Source of the DNA: an uncultured Oscillospiraceae bacterium
Lineage (GTDB): Bacteria; Bacillota; Clostridia; Oscillospirales; Oscillospiraceae
Reading direction: 5' to 3'
Length of the DNA stretch: 34,288 bases
Assembly (NCBI GenBank): GCA_947629245.1
Contig: CANRDC010000023.1
Coordinates: forward strand, 1 to 34,288
The position numbers and the translations under genes were made by a program. Shown one piece after another: positions 16,919-23,915 of the stretch (its first letter is position 1; each line of letters begins with the position of its first letter). Under the pieces are notes generated by a model that was given only the letters and a program-made list of their open reading frames with translations, did no database searches and was not told where the DNA came from.

Positions 16919-17426
16919 CTTCGTCCGCCAATCCTTTCTCCACCAGTCCCCGCGCCGTGTGCAGCCGGTGCTTCACCGTGCCCACAGGCAGGGAGAGCGT
17001 CAATGCGATGTCGTTTACTCTCATTTCCGCGGAATAGTACAGCACCAGCGGCAGGCGGTATTTCTCCGGCAGCGCGGCCACAAGCTCCCGCACCCGCCGC
17101 TCCTCCTCCCGAGCGAGAAGGCTGGCCTCCGGGTCGTCCCCGCCGGGGACGGTCTGGTCCAGAAGGGGCTCTGTGGGCGCGACCCGCTCCCGCCGGGCGA
17201 TCTTCCTCTTGCGGCTGCGCCACAGGCTCAATGCCGTGGAATACAGCGCCCGTCTGGGGTCCTCCGCCAGCCTTTGGGGCCTTTCCAGCGCTTTTAAAAA
17301 GGTGTCCTGGAAAAGGTCCTCGGCGTCCTCTCTGGAAAAGGCCAGGCTCCGGCAGAACCGGTATACCGCCGGGCCGTACGCGTCCACGAGACGGTCCGTA
17401 TCCACTTTCGCGCGCAAGTCGTTCAC
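16911..17426 (-). CDS. ECF-family RNA polymerase sigma factor
   Basis: The 171-residue protein has sigma region 2 (AVYRFCRSLAFSREDAEDLFQDTFLKAL, about residues 15-45) and region 4 with a helix-turn-helix (LPVGTVKHRLHTARGLVEKGL, C-terminal). It directs RNA polymerase to a small regulon, usually including its own operon. The start is GTG (17424-17426) with AAAGGAGA upstream; an ATG alternative is not available nearby. The next gene is a membrane protein with anti-sigma character, so activity is probably controlled at the membrane. The inducing signal is unknown. Confidence 0.92.
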   Translation of the reverse strand: MNDLRAKVDTDRLVDAYGPAVYRFCRSLAFSREDAEDLFQDTFLKALERPQRLAEDPRRALYSTALSLWRSRKRKIARRERVAPTEPLLDQTVPGGDDPEASLLAREEERRVRELVAALPEKYRLPLVLYYSAEMRVNDIALTLSLPVGTVKHRLHTARGLVEKGLADEDE

Positions 17427-17459
17427 AGGCCGTCTCCTTTCCGCTGGTGTGTACGCCTA

Positions 17460-17489
17460 TATATCGCCGCGGGACGTCGTTTGGTTCCC
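17460..17489 (-). promoter_or_regulatory. Possible autoregulated ECF promoter
   Basis: On the minus strand GGGAACC (17483-17489) resembles the GGAAC -35 element of many ECF sigma factors. It is followed after 17 bp by GATATA (17460-17465). It lies about 34 bp before the sigma start codon. The -10 match is not specific. Confidence 0.4.
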
Positions 17490-17493
17490 GTTG

Positions 17494-17522
17494 TTGACGA
17501 AAAAAGTTTCTTATGCTATAAT
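17494..17522 (+). promoter_or_regulatory. Near-consensus sigma-A promoter for the CNNM gene pair
   Basis: TTGACG (17494-17499), a 17-bp spacer and a perfect TATAAT (17517-17522), with TG one base before the -10 element. This is the best promoter in the window and lies 44 bp before the first CNNM gene. It is back to back with the sigma operon promoter region. Confidence 0.88.
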
Positions 17523-17566
17523 GTTAACTTGATTTCATGTGAGAAAGCAAGAGGTGGTTTTTCCAA

Positions 17567-18853
17567 ATGGATGATGGCAGTTGGCTGTCTATCCTGTTTT
17601 TGCTTGTTCTCGTGGGCATGGCCATGTACTTCGCCTTCGCGGAGACGGCCTTCGCCTCCGTGTCCAGAAACCGCATCAAGGTCCGCCAGGAAAAGGGCGA
17701 CCACCGGGCCAAAAAGGCCATGTGGGTGCTGGACAACTTTGACCGGGCCATCACGACCATCCTCATCGGCACCAACATCGCCCATCTGTCGGCGGCGGCG
17801 GTGGTGACGGTGTTCGTGACCCACCACTGGGGCATGAAGGCCGTGGCCTGGGGAACGGTCGTCACCACGCTGGTATTGTTCTTCGTCGGGGAGATGCTCC
17901 CCAAGACCATAGCCAAAAAATACAGCGAGCGGTTCAGTCTGGGTACCGCCGGTTCGCTGTGCTTTTTTATGCACTTTTTCGCCCCCGTCTCGGCGGTGCT
18001 CACCGCCATCGGCCAGGCCGCGGCCAAGCTCTCCAAGGGCGAGGGCGAGGTGTCCGTGACGGAGGACGAGCTCTACGACCTGATCGAGGACATGACCGAC
18101 GCGGGCAGCCTGGACGAAGAACAGGGCGATCTTGTCCAGTCCGCGCTGGAATTTGCCGACATCACCGTGGAGCATGTGCTCACCGCCCGGGTGGATATGG
18201 CGGCGGTGGACGTGTCCTGGCCGCCGGAAAAGGTCCTGGCATTCATCCGCTCCCAGCGGCACACCCGTCTGCCCGTCTACGAGGGCGACACGGACCATAT
18301 CATAGGCATTTTGCAGATCCGCAAGTACATCAAGGCATGGCTGGCCCAGGGCGGCGCGGTGGACCTGCGCGGGCTTCTGGACGCGGCCTACTTCGTGCCC
18401 GCCACCACCAAGGTGGACGACCTGCTGCCGGAGCTGAGCCGGAACCGGCTGAATATGGCCGTGGTCACCGACGCCTGGGGAGGCACATTGGGCGTGGTGA
18501 CCGTGGAGGACATCCTGGAGGAGCTGGTGGGCGAGATCTGGGACGAGGAGGACGAGGTGGAGGAGTACTTCCGGCCCATCGGCGGCGGCCGGTACGAGGC
18601 CGACGGCAGGCTGGATGTGGCGGAGCTTTTCGAGCGGCTGGACTGGAAGGACCCAGAGGACGACGAGGCGCTTATCCACAAACCCCTGGCCGAGTGGACA
18701 TTGGAGCACTTCGACCTGATGCCCGCCCAGCGGGATACCTTCACCTACCACGACCTGGAATTCACCGTCTCCGACGTGTACCGTCACCGCATCCGCAAGC
18801 TGACGGTCCGGCGGCTGCCCCAGGCAGCTGAGGAAGGGGGCGAGGCGAAATGA
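17567..18853 (+). CDS. CNNM/CorC (hemolysin C-like) membrane protein with CBS domains, copy 1
   Basis: A 428-residue protein. An N-terminal CNNM membrane domain (about residues 8-150, with FAFAETAFASVSRNRIK and VGEMLPKTIAKK) is followed by a CBS pair (about 190-315, HTRLPVYEGDTDHIIG and GGTLGVVTVEDILEELVGEI). A C-terminal CorC/HlyC transporter-associated domain ends near residue 420. Family members act in magnesium or other cation export or homeostasis, and the hemolysin name is historical. AAGAGGTGG precedes the ATG. Its stop overlaps the next, paralogous gene at ATGA. The pair may form a heteromer (inference). Confidence 0.9.
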   Translation: MDDGSWLSILFLLVLVGMAMYFAFAETAFASVSRNRIKVRQEKGDHRAKKAMWVLDNFDRAITTILIGTNIAHLSAAAVVTVFVTHHWGMKAVAWGTVVTTLVLFFVGEMLPKTIAKKYSERFSLGTAGSLCFFMHFFAPVSAVLTAIGQAAAKLSKGEGEVSVTEDELYDLIEDMTDAGSLDEEQGDLVQSALEFADITVEHVLTARVDMAAVDVSWPPEKVLAFIRSQRHTRLPVYEGDTDHIIGILQIRKYIKAWLAQGGAVDLRGLLDAAYFVPATTKVDDLLPELSRNRLNMAVVTDAWGGTLGVVTVEDILEELVGEIWDEEDEVEEYFRPIGGGRYEADGRLDVAELFERLDWKDPEDDEALIHKPLAEWTLEHFDLMPAQRDTFTYHDLEFTVSDVYRHRIRKLTVRRLPQAAEEGGEAK

Positions 18854-20124
18854 CGGCATACGTACTGGCGCTGCTGGTGTGTCTGGCCCTGTCGGCGTTT
18901 TTCTCCGCCTCGGAGATGGCCCTGTCCGCCGCCAACCGGCTCCGGCTGGAGGGCGCGGCGGAGGACGGGGACCGTTCCGCGAAAACGGCTCTGGCCCTGC
19001 TGGACGATTTCGACAAGGCCCTGGGGGCCATCCTGATCGGCAACAACCTGGTGAACGTGGCGGCCAGCTCCATCAGCTCCGTCATCGCCATCACCGTGGC
19101 GGTCCGCGCCGGCGTGGCGGAGGGGCTGTGCTCCACGGCGGCCACGGTGCTGGTGACGGTGCTGGTCATCATCTTCGGGGAGACCATGCCGAAAATTCTC
19201 GCCAAGAAAAACGCCAACCGGCTCACCCTGGCCGTGGCGGGACCCATCCGGGCCCTGGCCGTGGCGCTCTCGCCGCTGGTGTGGTGCGCGGTGAGCCTGA
19301 CACGGCTCATCACCAGGCCCTTCAAGGGCGAGCAGCCCGAAGACGTCCAGGAGGCGGCGGTGGAGGAGCTGCAATCCATCATCGAGACCGCCCAGGACGA
19401 GGACGTGCTGGACGACGACCGGGGCGAGCTTTTGCGCTCCGCCCTGGACTTTGGCGACGTGTCCGCCAGCCAGGCCATGACCGCCCGGGTGGATATGATG
19501 GCCCTGGACATCGAGGACAGCCTGGAGGATATCCTGAAGCAGGTGGACGATATCCCCTACTCCCGGCTGCCGGTCTACGAGGGGGATACGGACAACATCA
19601 TCGGCGTGCTGCATCTGAACAGTCTGTACCGGGCCCTGCTGGAGGGCGGAGATATCGACGTCCGCTCCCTTCTCACCGAGCCCTGCTTCGTGTACAAGAC
19701 CGTGAAGCTGCCCAATCTGCTGGAGGAACTGCGGAAGCGCCAGACCCACCTGGCCATCGTCACGGACGAGTACGGCGGCACCGCGGGCGTCATCACCATG
19801 GAGGACGTGCTGGAGTACCTGGTGGGCGACATCTGGGACGAGACGGACCAGGTGGAGCAGGAGATCGTAAAGACCTCCGAGGACAGCTGGGAGCTGGACG
19901 GGGATCTGCCCATCGAGGACTTTTTGGAGCTGGTGGACCTGGACGGGGAGACCTTCGACTTCGAGAGCGAGACCGTGGGCGGCTGGGTCATGGAGCTGAA
20001 CGAGGGCTACGCCCCGCCGGGCTGCACCGTCGCCCACGGGGATCTGGAGATCACGGTCCTGGAGGCCGACGGCAAGCGGGTGGAGAAGGTCCGCGCCGTG
20101 CGAAAGCCCCGGCAGGAGGAATAA
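18850..20124 (+). CDS. CNNM/CorC (hemolysin C-like) membrane protein with CBS domains, copy 2
   Basis: A 424-residue paralogue of the preceding gene, overlapping it by four bases. The same domain order is seen: CNNM membrane domain (SASEMALSAANRLRLEG; FGETMPKILAKK), CBS pair (YSRLPVYEGDTDNIIGVLH and GGTAGVITMEDVLEYLVGDIWDE), then the transporter-associated domain. The membrane part differs more than the CBS part from copy 1. Coupled expression suggests a two-subunit cation transporter or regulator; the specific ion is not visible. Confidence 0.9.
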   Translation: MTAYVLALLVCLALSAFFSASEMALSAANRLRLEGAAEDGDRSAKTALALLDDFDKALGAILIGNNLVNVAASSISSVIAITVAVRAGVAEGLCSTAATVLVTVLVIIFGETMPKILAKKNANRLTLAVAGPIRALAVALSPLVWCAVSLTRLITRPFKGEQPEDVQEAAVEELQSIIETAQDEDVLDDDRGELLRSALDFGDVSASQAMTARVDMMALDIEDSLEDILKQVDDIPYSRLPVYEGDTDNIIGVLHLNSLYRALLEGGDIDVRSLLTEPCFVYKTVKLPNLLEELRKRQTHLAIVTDEYGGTAGVITMEDVLEYLVGDIWDETDQVEQEIVKTSEDSWELDGDLPIEDFLELVDLDGETFDFESETVGGWVMELNEGYAPPGCTVAHGDLEITVLEADGKRVEKVRAVRKPRQEE

Positions 20125-20139
20125 GCATCCATATGAAAC

Positions 20140-20268
20140 GCCTCCCTCTGACGAGGGAGGTGGCACGGCGAAGCCGTGACGGAGGGAGAGATACGCCAGC
20201 AGCGGAATTAACTTGTCTCTCCCCCAGTCAGCGCCAAGGCGCTGACAGCCCCCTCGTCAGAGGGGGCC
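20140..20268 (+). repeat. Family B modular palindromic repeat, copy B2
   Basis: A 129-bp element after the second CNNM gene, same orientation as B1. Both termini match B1 over at least 20 bases. The left internal stem is CACGGC/GCCGTG and the right one GTCAGCGCC/GGCGCTGAC, both different from B1 but fully paired. The unique centre shows little similarity to that of B1. Confidence 0.85.
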
Positions 20269-20281
20269 TAAAGAGGACCGG

Positions 20282-20320
20282 ATCGAAACGTCTCCCCTTG
20301 CACAGGGGAGGCGTTCGATA
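20282..20320. repeat. Isolated family A terminal hairpin with paired flanks
   Basis: A single A-type end (TCTCCCCTTGCACAGGGGAGG-like, 20291-20311) without the rest of the element. The bases around it (ATCGAAACG and CGTTCGAT) also pair, giving one imperfect hairpin of about 18 bp. It may be a remnant of an element or a solitary end. Confidence 0.6.
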
Positions 20321-20338
20321 TGGTATCGCCTTTGGCGC

Positions 20339-20374
20339 AAAAAAAGAAAACCCCCGAAGCAGGAGCTTCGGGGG
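20339..20374 (-). terminator. Rho-independent terminator of rpmB
   Basis: On the minus strand the stem CCCCCGAAGC / GCTTCGGGGG (20351-20360, 20365-20374; 4-base loop) is followed by TTTTCTTTTTTT. It lies 20 bp after the rpmB stop codon. Confidence 0.92.
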
Positions 20375-20393
20375 CCGACTTTTTACGGAAAGA

Positions 20394-20582
20394 TCACACC
20401 GCGCGCTGGACCTTGCCGCTGCGCAGGCAGCGGGTGCACACGTACACATGCTGGGGCTTCCCATCCACGACCGCCTTTACGCGCTTCACGTTGGGCTTCC
20501 ACATGCGGTTGGAACGCCGGTGGGAGTGGCTGACCTTGATGCCGAAAGTCACGCCTTTTCCGCAAACCTCACATTTTGCCAT
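20394..20582 (-). CDS. rpmB: 50S ribosomal protein L28
   Basis: The 62-residue ribosomal protein of the large subunit begins MAKCEVCGKGVTFGIKVSHS. Cysteines 4, 7, 49 and 52 form a CxxC...CxxC zinc-ribbon set, so this is the zinc-containing (C+) form. The ATG at 20582 was chosen because GGAAGGAG lies upstream and L28 proteins start at this point; an upstream in-frame ATG adds 21 unrelated residues. It is a single-gene unit with its own promoter and terminator, divergent from hprK. Confidence 0.96.
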   Translation of the reverse strand: MAKCEVCGKGVTFGIKVSHSHRRSNRMWKPNVKRVKAVVDGKPQHVYVCTRCLRSGKVQRAV

Positions 20583-20623
20583 CGTAATCAGCTCCTTCCT
20601 ACTGCCCGGAGGACAGCTTTCAT

Positions 20624-20652
20624 ATAATAACAGACGGCCCGGCAAAATGCAA
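20624..20652 (-). promoter_or_regulatory. Promoter of rpmB
   Basis: On the minus strand TTGCAT (20647-20652) and TATTAT (20624-20629) are separated by 17 bp, with TG one base before the -10 hexamer. It lies about 42 bp upstream of the rpmB start. Confidence 0.8.
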
Positions 20653-20701
20653 GCATTTTTTTCACTTCCGGAAAAAACTTGAAAAAATCCCCCGTTTGCG
20701 A

Positions 20702-20731
20702 TTGCGGAAAGGGATGGTTATGTATTAAAAT
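20702..20731 (+). promoter_or_regulatory. Probable promoter of hprK
   Basis: TTGCGG (20702-20707) and TAAAAT (20726-20731) with an 18-bp spacer, in an AT-rich stretch 40 bp before the hprK start. It is divergent from the rpmB promoter. Confidence 0.6.
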
Positions 20732-20770
20732 AGAATCGAATAATTATAGGAAATGGGGTGCCCCATCGTT

Positions 20771-21712
20771 ATGCGATATGACGTGAAGCTTTCCCTGATC
20801 GCCCAGGAGCGGGAGCTGCATCTGAAGGTGGTCTACGCCTCCACGGACTATGAGACCATCCGCATCCACTCGGTGGACCTGAACCGGCCCGGCATCCAGC
20901 TCATGGGATACCTGAAGCACTTCGACGCCTCCCGCCTGCAGGTCATCGGCATCAGCGAGACCACCATGATGGAGGAGCTGGACCACGAGCGGCGGCTGGC
21001 GGGCTTCGAGGCGGTGATGCGCCAGCACGTGCCCGGCGTCATCATCGCCCACGACGAGGCCATCCTGCCCGAGTGCCTGGAGATGGCCCAGAAGTACAAT
21101 GTGAGCCTTCTCACCACCGACATGGACACCTCGGAGTTTTACGCCCGGCTCATCGGCTCCCTGCGCTACCACCTGGCCCCCCGGGAGACCATCCACGGGG
21201 TGCTCATGGAGGTCTACGGCGAGGGCATGCTCATCATCGGCGACTCCGGCGTGGGCAAGTCCGAGACCGCCCTGGGCCTTCTGAAGCAGGGCCACCGGCT
21301 CATCGCCGACGACGCGGTGGAGATATTGCGCACGTCCAGCTTCCAGCTGGAGGGCCGCTCCCCCGCCCTCATCCAGCACTTCATGGAGCTGCGGGGCATC
21401 GGCGTCATCAACGTTCCCAGCGTGTTCGGCGTGGGCGCCATCAAGATGAGCTGCCCCATCGACCTGGTGGTGGAGATGGAGCTGTGGGACAACAACAAGC
21501 ACTATGACCGGCTGGGGCTGGACACCAAAACGGCGGAATATCTGGGCGTGAGCGTGCCGGTGGTGACCATCCCGGTCCGCTCCGGACGGAACCTGGCCGC
21601 CATTTTGGAGCTGGCCGCGCTGACCAACCGGCAGAAAAAGACTGGCTACAACGCCGCCGAGGACCTGGCCCGCCGGGTGGACCAGAGCGTAGACTTAGGA
21701 ATCGAATTTTAA
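20771..21712 (+). CDS. hprK: HPr kinase/phosphorylase
   Basis: This bifunctional enzyme phosphorylates and dephosphorylates HPr on serine in catabolite control of low-GC Gram-positive bacteria. The 313-residue protein has an N-terminal domain with LNRPGI, a Walker A loop GDSGVGKS (residues 157-164), HRLIADDAVEI, and the family signature region LRGIGVINVPSVFG with YDRLGLD. ATG at 20771 matches the usual length between the start and the LNRPGI motif. ATG at 20753 would add six residues, and neither has an ideal ribosome site. The order hprK-murB-rapZ-whiA is typical of Clostridia. Confidence 0.95.
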   Translation: MRYDVKLSLIAQERELHLKVVYASTDYETIRIHSVDLNRPGIQLMGYLKHFDASRLQVIGISETTMMEELDHERRLAGFEAVMRQHVPGVIIAHDEAILPECLEMAQKYNVSLLTTDMDTSEFYARLIGSLRYHLAPRETIHGVLMEVYGEGMLIIGDSGVGKSETALGLLKQGHRLIADDAVEILRTSSFQLEGRSPALIQHFMELRGIGVINVPSVFGVGAIKMSCPIDLVVEMELWDNNKHYDRLGLDTKTAEYLGVSVPVVTIPVRSGRNLAAILELAALTNRQKKTGYNAAEDLARRVDQSVDLGIEF

Positions 21713-21752
21713 TCGATCACCATAAAGAGCGGCGAAGCCGCACATTATGGAA

Positions 21753-21988
21753 GGCTCCCTTGTGTAAAGGGAGCTGTCAGCACCGAAGGTGCTGACTGAG
21801 GGATTGCTTGATAGACCAGGCCCGTTGAACGCACCGCTCTATGAATCAACCTCTCCGTCCGCCTTCGGCGGCCACCTCCCATCGGGGTCCCCAAAAGGCA
21901 CGCCTGCCTTTTGGGGAGAGGAGGAGCCGCGTCGTACCTGAGCCCTGCCGCTCTGCGGCAGGGGGAAGCCTACGGCGCGAGCGACGAC
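21753..21988. repeat. Composite repeat: half of family A, part of family B, and family C copy C2
   Basis: The gap between hprK and murB (21713-22003) is mostly repeat. 21753-21808 is one arm of family A (terminal hairpin, then GTCAGCACC/GGTGCTGAC and GAGGGATTG). 21851-21880 is a reversed B arm (CCTCTCCGTCCGCC...CCACCTCCC). 21884-21988 is C2: constant hairpin 21889-21900/21905-21916, GAGAGGAGGA, inner 9-bp stem CCCTGCCGC/GCGGCAGGG (21943-21963) and outer GTCGT/ACGAC. It looks like serial insertion or recombination between elements. Confidence 0.75.
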
Positions 21989-22003
21989 GACTGTGAGGCT
22001 TTT

Positions 22004-22918
22004 ATGGAGCACCTTTCCCTTCTTTTGAACGACATCCGAAAAGCGCTGCCGGGGCTGGACCTGCGGGAAGACGAGCCCATGGCCGAGCACTGCTCCTTTA
22101 AGATCGGCGGTCCGGCGGCGGCCATGGCCCTGCCCCGGTCGGCCGAGGAGCTGGAGGAGCTGTGCGCGCATCTTCGCGCCGCCGGGGTCCGGCCCCTTCT
22201 CATCGGCAACGGCACCAACATCCTGCCCCCCGACGAGGGCCTGGGCCGGTTCGTCATCGCCACCTGCCCCGGCGTGGGCCGGGTGGAGGCGTCCGGCGAC
22301 AGTCTCACGGCGGACTGCGGCGCCACCCTGGCCGCCGCTGCCATGGCGGCGGCGGAGGCGGGCCTTACGGGCCTGGAATTTTCCCACGGCATCCCCGGCA
22401 GCGTGGGCGGCGGCGTCATCATGAACGCCGGGGCCTACGGGGGGGAGCTGAAGGACGCGGTAGCCCGGACCGAATATCTGGACGAGGACCTGGTCCGGAG
22501 GACCGTCGCCGGTCCCGAGCACGAATTTTCCTACCGGCACAGCGTCTTTTCTGGGCGGACGGTGGTGCTGCTGCGGACCCGCTTTGTTCTCGCCCCCGGC
22601 GACAGGGACGCCATCCATGGCAAAATGCGGGAGCTGGCCGCCAGACGCCGGGCCAGCCAGCCTCTGGAAATGCCCTCCGCCGGCAGCACCTTCAAGCGGC
22701 CCGCGGGCGGGTACGCTTCCGCCCTCATCGACCAGGCGGGGCTGCGGGGCTTTTCCATCGGCGGGGCGCGGGTGTCGGAAAAGCACGCGGGCTTCGTGGT
22801 GAACGCGGGCGGCGCCACCTGCGCCGACGTGCTGCGGCTGATGGAGCACATACAAAAGACGGTCTACGCCCGGTCCGGCATCGAGCTGGAGCCGGAGGTC
22901 CTGGTCCTGGGGAGGTAA
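22004..22918 (+). CDS. murB: UDP-N-acetylmuramate dehydrogenase (UDP-N-acetylenolpyruvoylglucosamine reductase)
   Basis: This FAD enzyme reduces UDP-GlcNAc-enolpyruvate to UDP-MurNAc in peptidoglycan synthesis. The 304-residue protein has the FAD-binding GNGTNIL (residues 68-74), HGIPGSVGGGVIMNAGAYGGE, YRHS, the catalytic-serine segment SAGSTFKRP and a C-terminal Glu in LEPEVLVLG. The start at 22004 was chosen because upstream in-frame codons lie in repeat C2 and GTGAGG precedes this ATG. rapZ follows two bases after the stop, with GGGGAGG at the murB end as its ribosome site. Confidence 0.94.
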   Translation: MEHLSLLLNDIRKALPGLDLREDEPMAEHCSFKIGGPAAAMALPRSAEELEELCAHLRAAGVRPLLIGNGTNILPPDEGLGRFVIATCPGVGRVEASGDSLTADCGATLAAAAMAAAEAGLTGLEFSHGIPGSVGGGVIMNAGAYGGELKDAVARTEYLDEDLVRRTVAGPEHEFSYRHSVFSGRTVVLLRTRFVLAPGDRDAIHGKMRELAARRRASQPLEMPSAGSTFKRPAGGYASALIDQAGLRGFSIGGARVSEKHAGFVVNAGGATCADVLRLMEHIQKTVYARSGIELEPEVLVLGR

Positions 22919-22920
22919 GC

Positions 22921-23769
22921 ATGGAATTTCTCATCATCACCGGTCTGTCCGGGGCGGGCAAGACCCGCGCGGCGGACGTCTGCGAGGATCTGGGCTACTA
23001 CTGCGTGGACAATCTTCCGGCGGCGCTGCTGGGCCGGTTCGCGGCCCTGTGTCTGGCCACTCGGGGCCGGTATGAGCGGGTGGCCCTGGTGATGGACGTG
23101 CGCAGCGTGTCAACCTGCGAGGAGCTGGACGCGGCGCTGGACGAGCTGCGGGCGCTGGACTGCCAGGTGCGCATCCTCTATCTGGAGGCGGACACGGCCA
23201 CGCTGCTGCGCCGGTACAAGGAGTCCCGGCGGCCCCATCCTCTGGGCCAGCCGGGGGAGCCCATCCGCCAGGCCGTGGAGCGGGAGCGGGAATTTCTCGC
23301 GCCGGTGCGGACACGGGCGGATTTCATCATCCAGACCGATTCCGCGCCCCTGAACCGGCTCAAGGCCAAGATCTGCGAGTGCATCCAGCCGGAGGACCGG
23401 AGCTTCGCCGTGAATATCCTCTCCTTTGGCTACAAGAAGGGCATCCCGCCGGAGGCGGACCTGGTGTTCGACGTGCGGTGCCTGCCCAACCCCTTTTACG
23501 AGCCGGACCTGCAGTACCTGTCCGGCCTGGACGGACCGGTGGCGGACTATGTGTTCCGCAACGGGAACGCCCAGGCGCTGCTCGGGAAGCTCACGGACCT
23601 GCTGGAGTTCTTGCTCCCGCTGTACGAGGTGGACCGGCGGGAGCTGACCGTGGCCATCGGCTGCACCGGCGGCCACCACCGGAGCGTGGCCATGGCCCAG
23701 GCGCTGGGACAGGCTCTGGAGGACAAGTGCCGGTTGGTGAACGTCCAGCACAGAGACCTGGAGGCATAA
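22921..23769 (+). CDS. rapZ: RapZ/YvcJ-family nucleotide-binding protein
   Basis: The 282-residue P-loop protein has Walker A GLSGAGKT (residues 8-15), VMDVRS near residue 60 and the C-terminal domain signature GCTGGHHRSVAMAQ. In Enterobacteria RapZ controls glucosamine-6-phosphate synthase through small RNAs. In Bacillota the homologue YvcJ binds GTP and its role is less clear. The ATG lies directly after GGGGAGG. In Bacillota this gene is usually followed by yvcK and whiA. Here yvcK is absent and repeat A3 lies between rapZ and whiA. Confidence 0.94.
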   Translation: MEFLIITGLSGAGKTRAADVCEDLGYYCVDNLPAALLGRFAALCLATRGRYERVALVMDVRSVSTCEELDAALDELRALDCQVRILYLEADTATLLRRYKESRRPHPLGQPGEPIRQAVEREREFLAPVRTRADFIIQTDSAPLNRLKAKICECIQPEDRSFAVNILSFGYKKGIPPEADLVFDVRCLPNPFYEPDLQYLSGLDGPVADYVFRNGNAQALLGKLTDLLEFLLPLYEVDRRELTVAIGCTGGHHRSVAMAQALGQALEDKCRLVNVQHRDLEA

Positions 23770-23774
23770 ATAAA

Positions 23775-23896
23775 GCCTCCCCTGTGCAAGGGGAGGTGGG
23801 CCGCCGTAAGGCGGCTCGGAGGGGTTGTCTGTCATCCGACGCAACAATCCCCCAGTCAGCGCTTCGCGCTGCCAGCCCCCTTTGCACAAGGGGGCC
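23775..23896 (+). repeat. Family A modular palindromic repeat, copy A3
   Basis: A 122-bp element between rapZ and whiA, same orientation as A2. Terminal hairpins CCTCCCCTGTGCAAGGGGAGG and CCCCCTTTGCACAAGGGGG-like; left internal stem GCCGCC/GGCGGC (loop GTAA); core GGAGGGGTTGT with ACAATCCCCC; right internal stem AGCGC/GCGCT. The element ends 19 bp before the whiA start. Confidence 0.85.
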
Positions 23897-23915
23897 TAAG
23901 AGGTTGGGATTTGAA

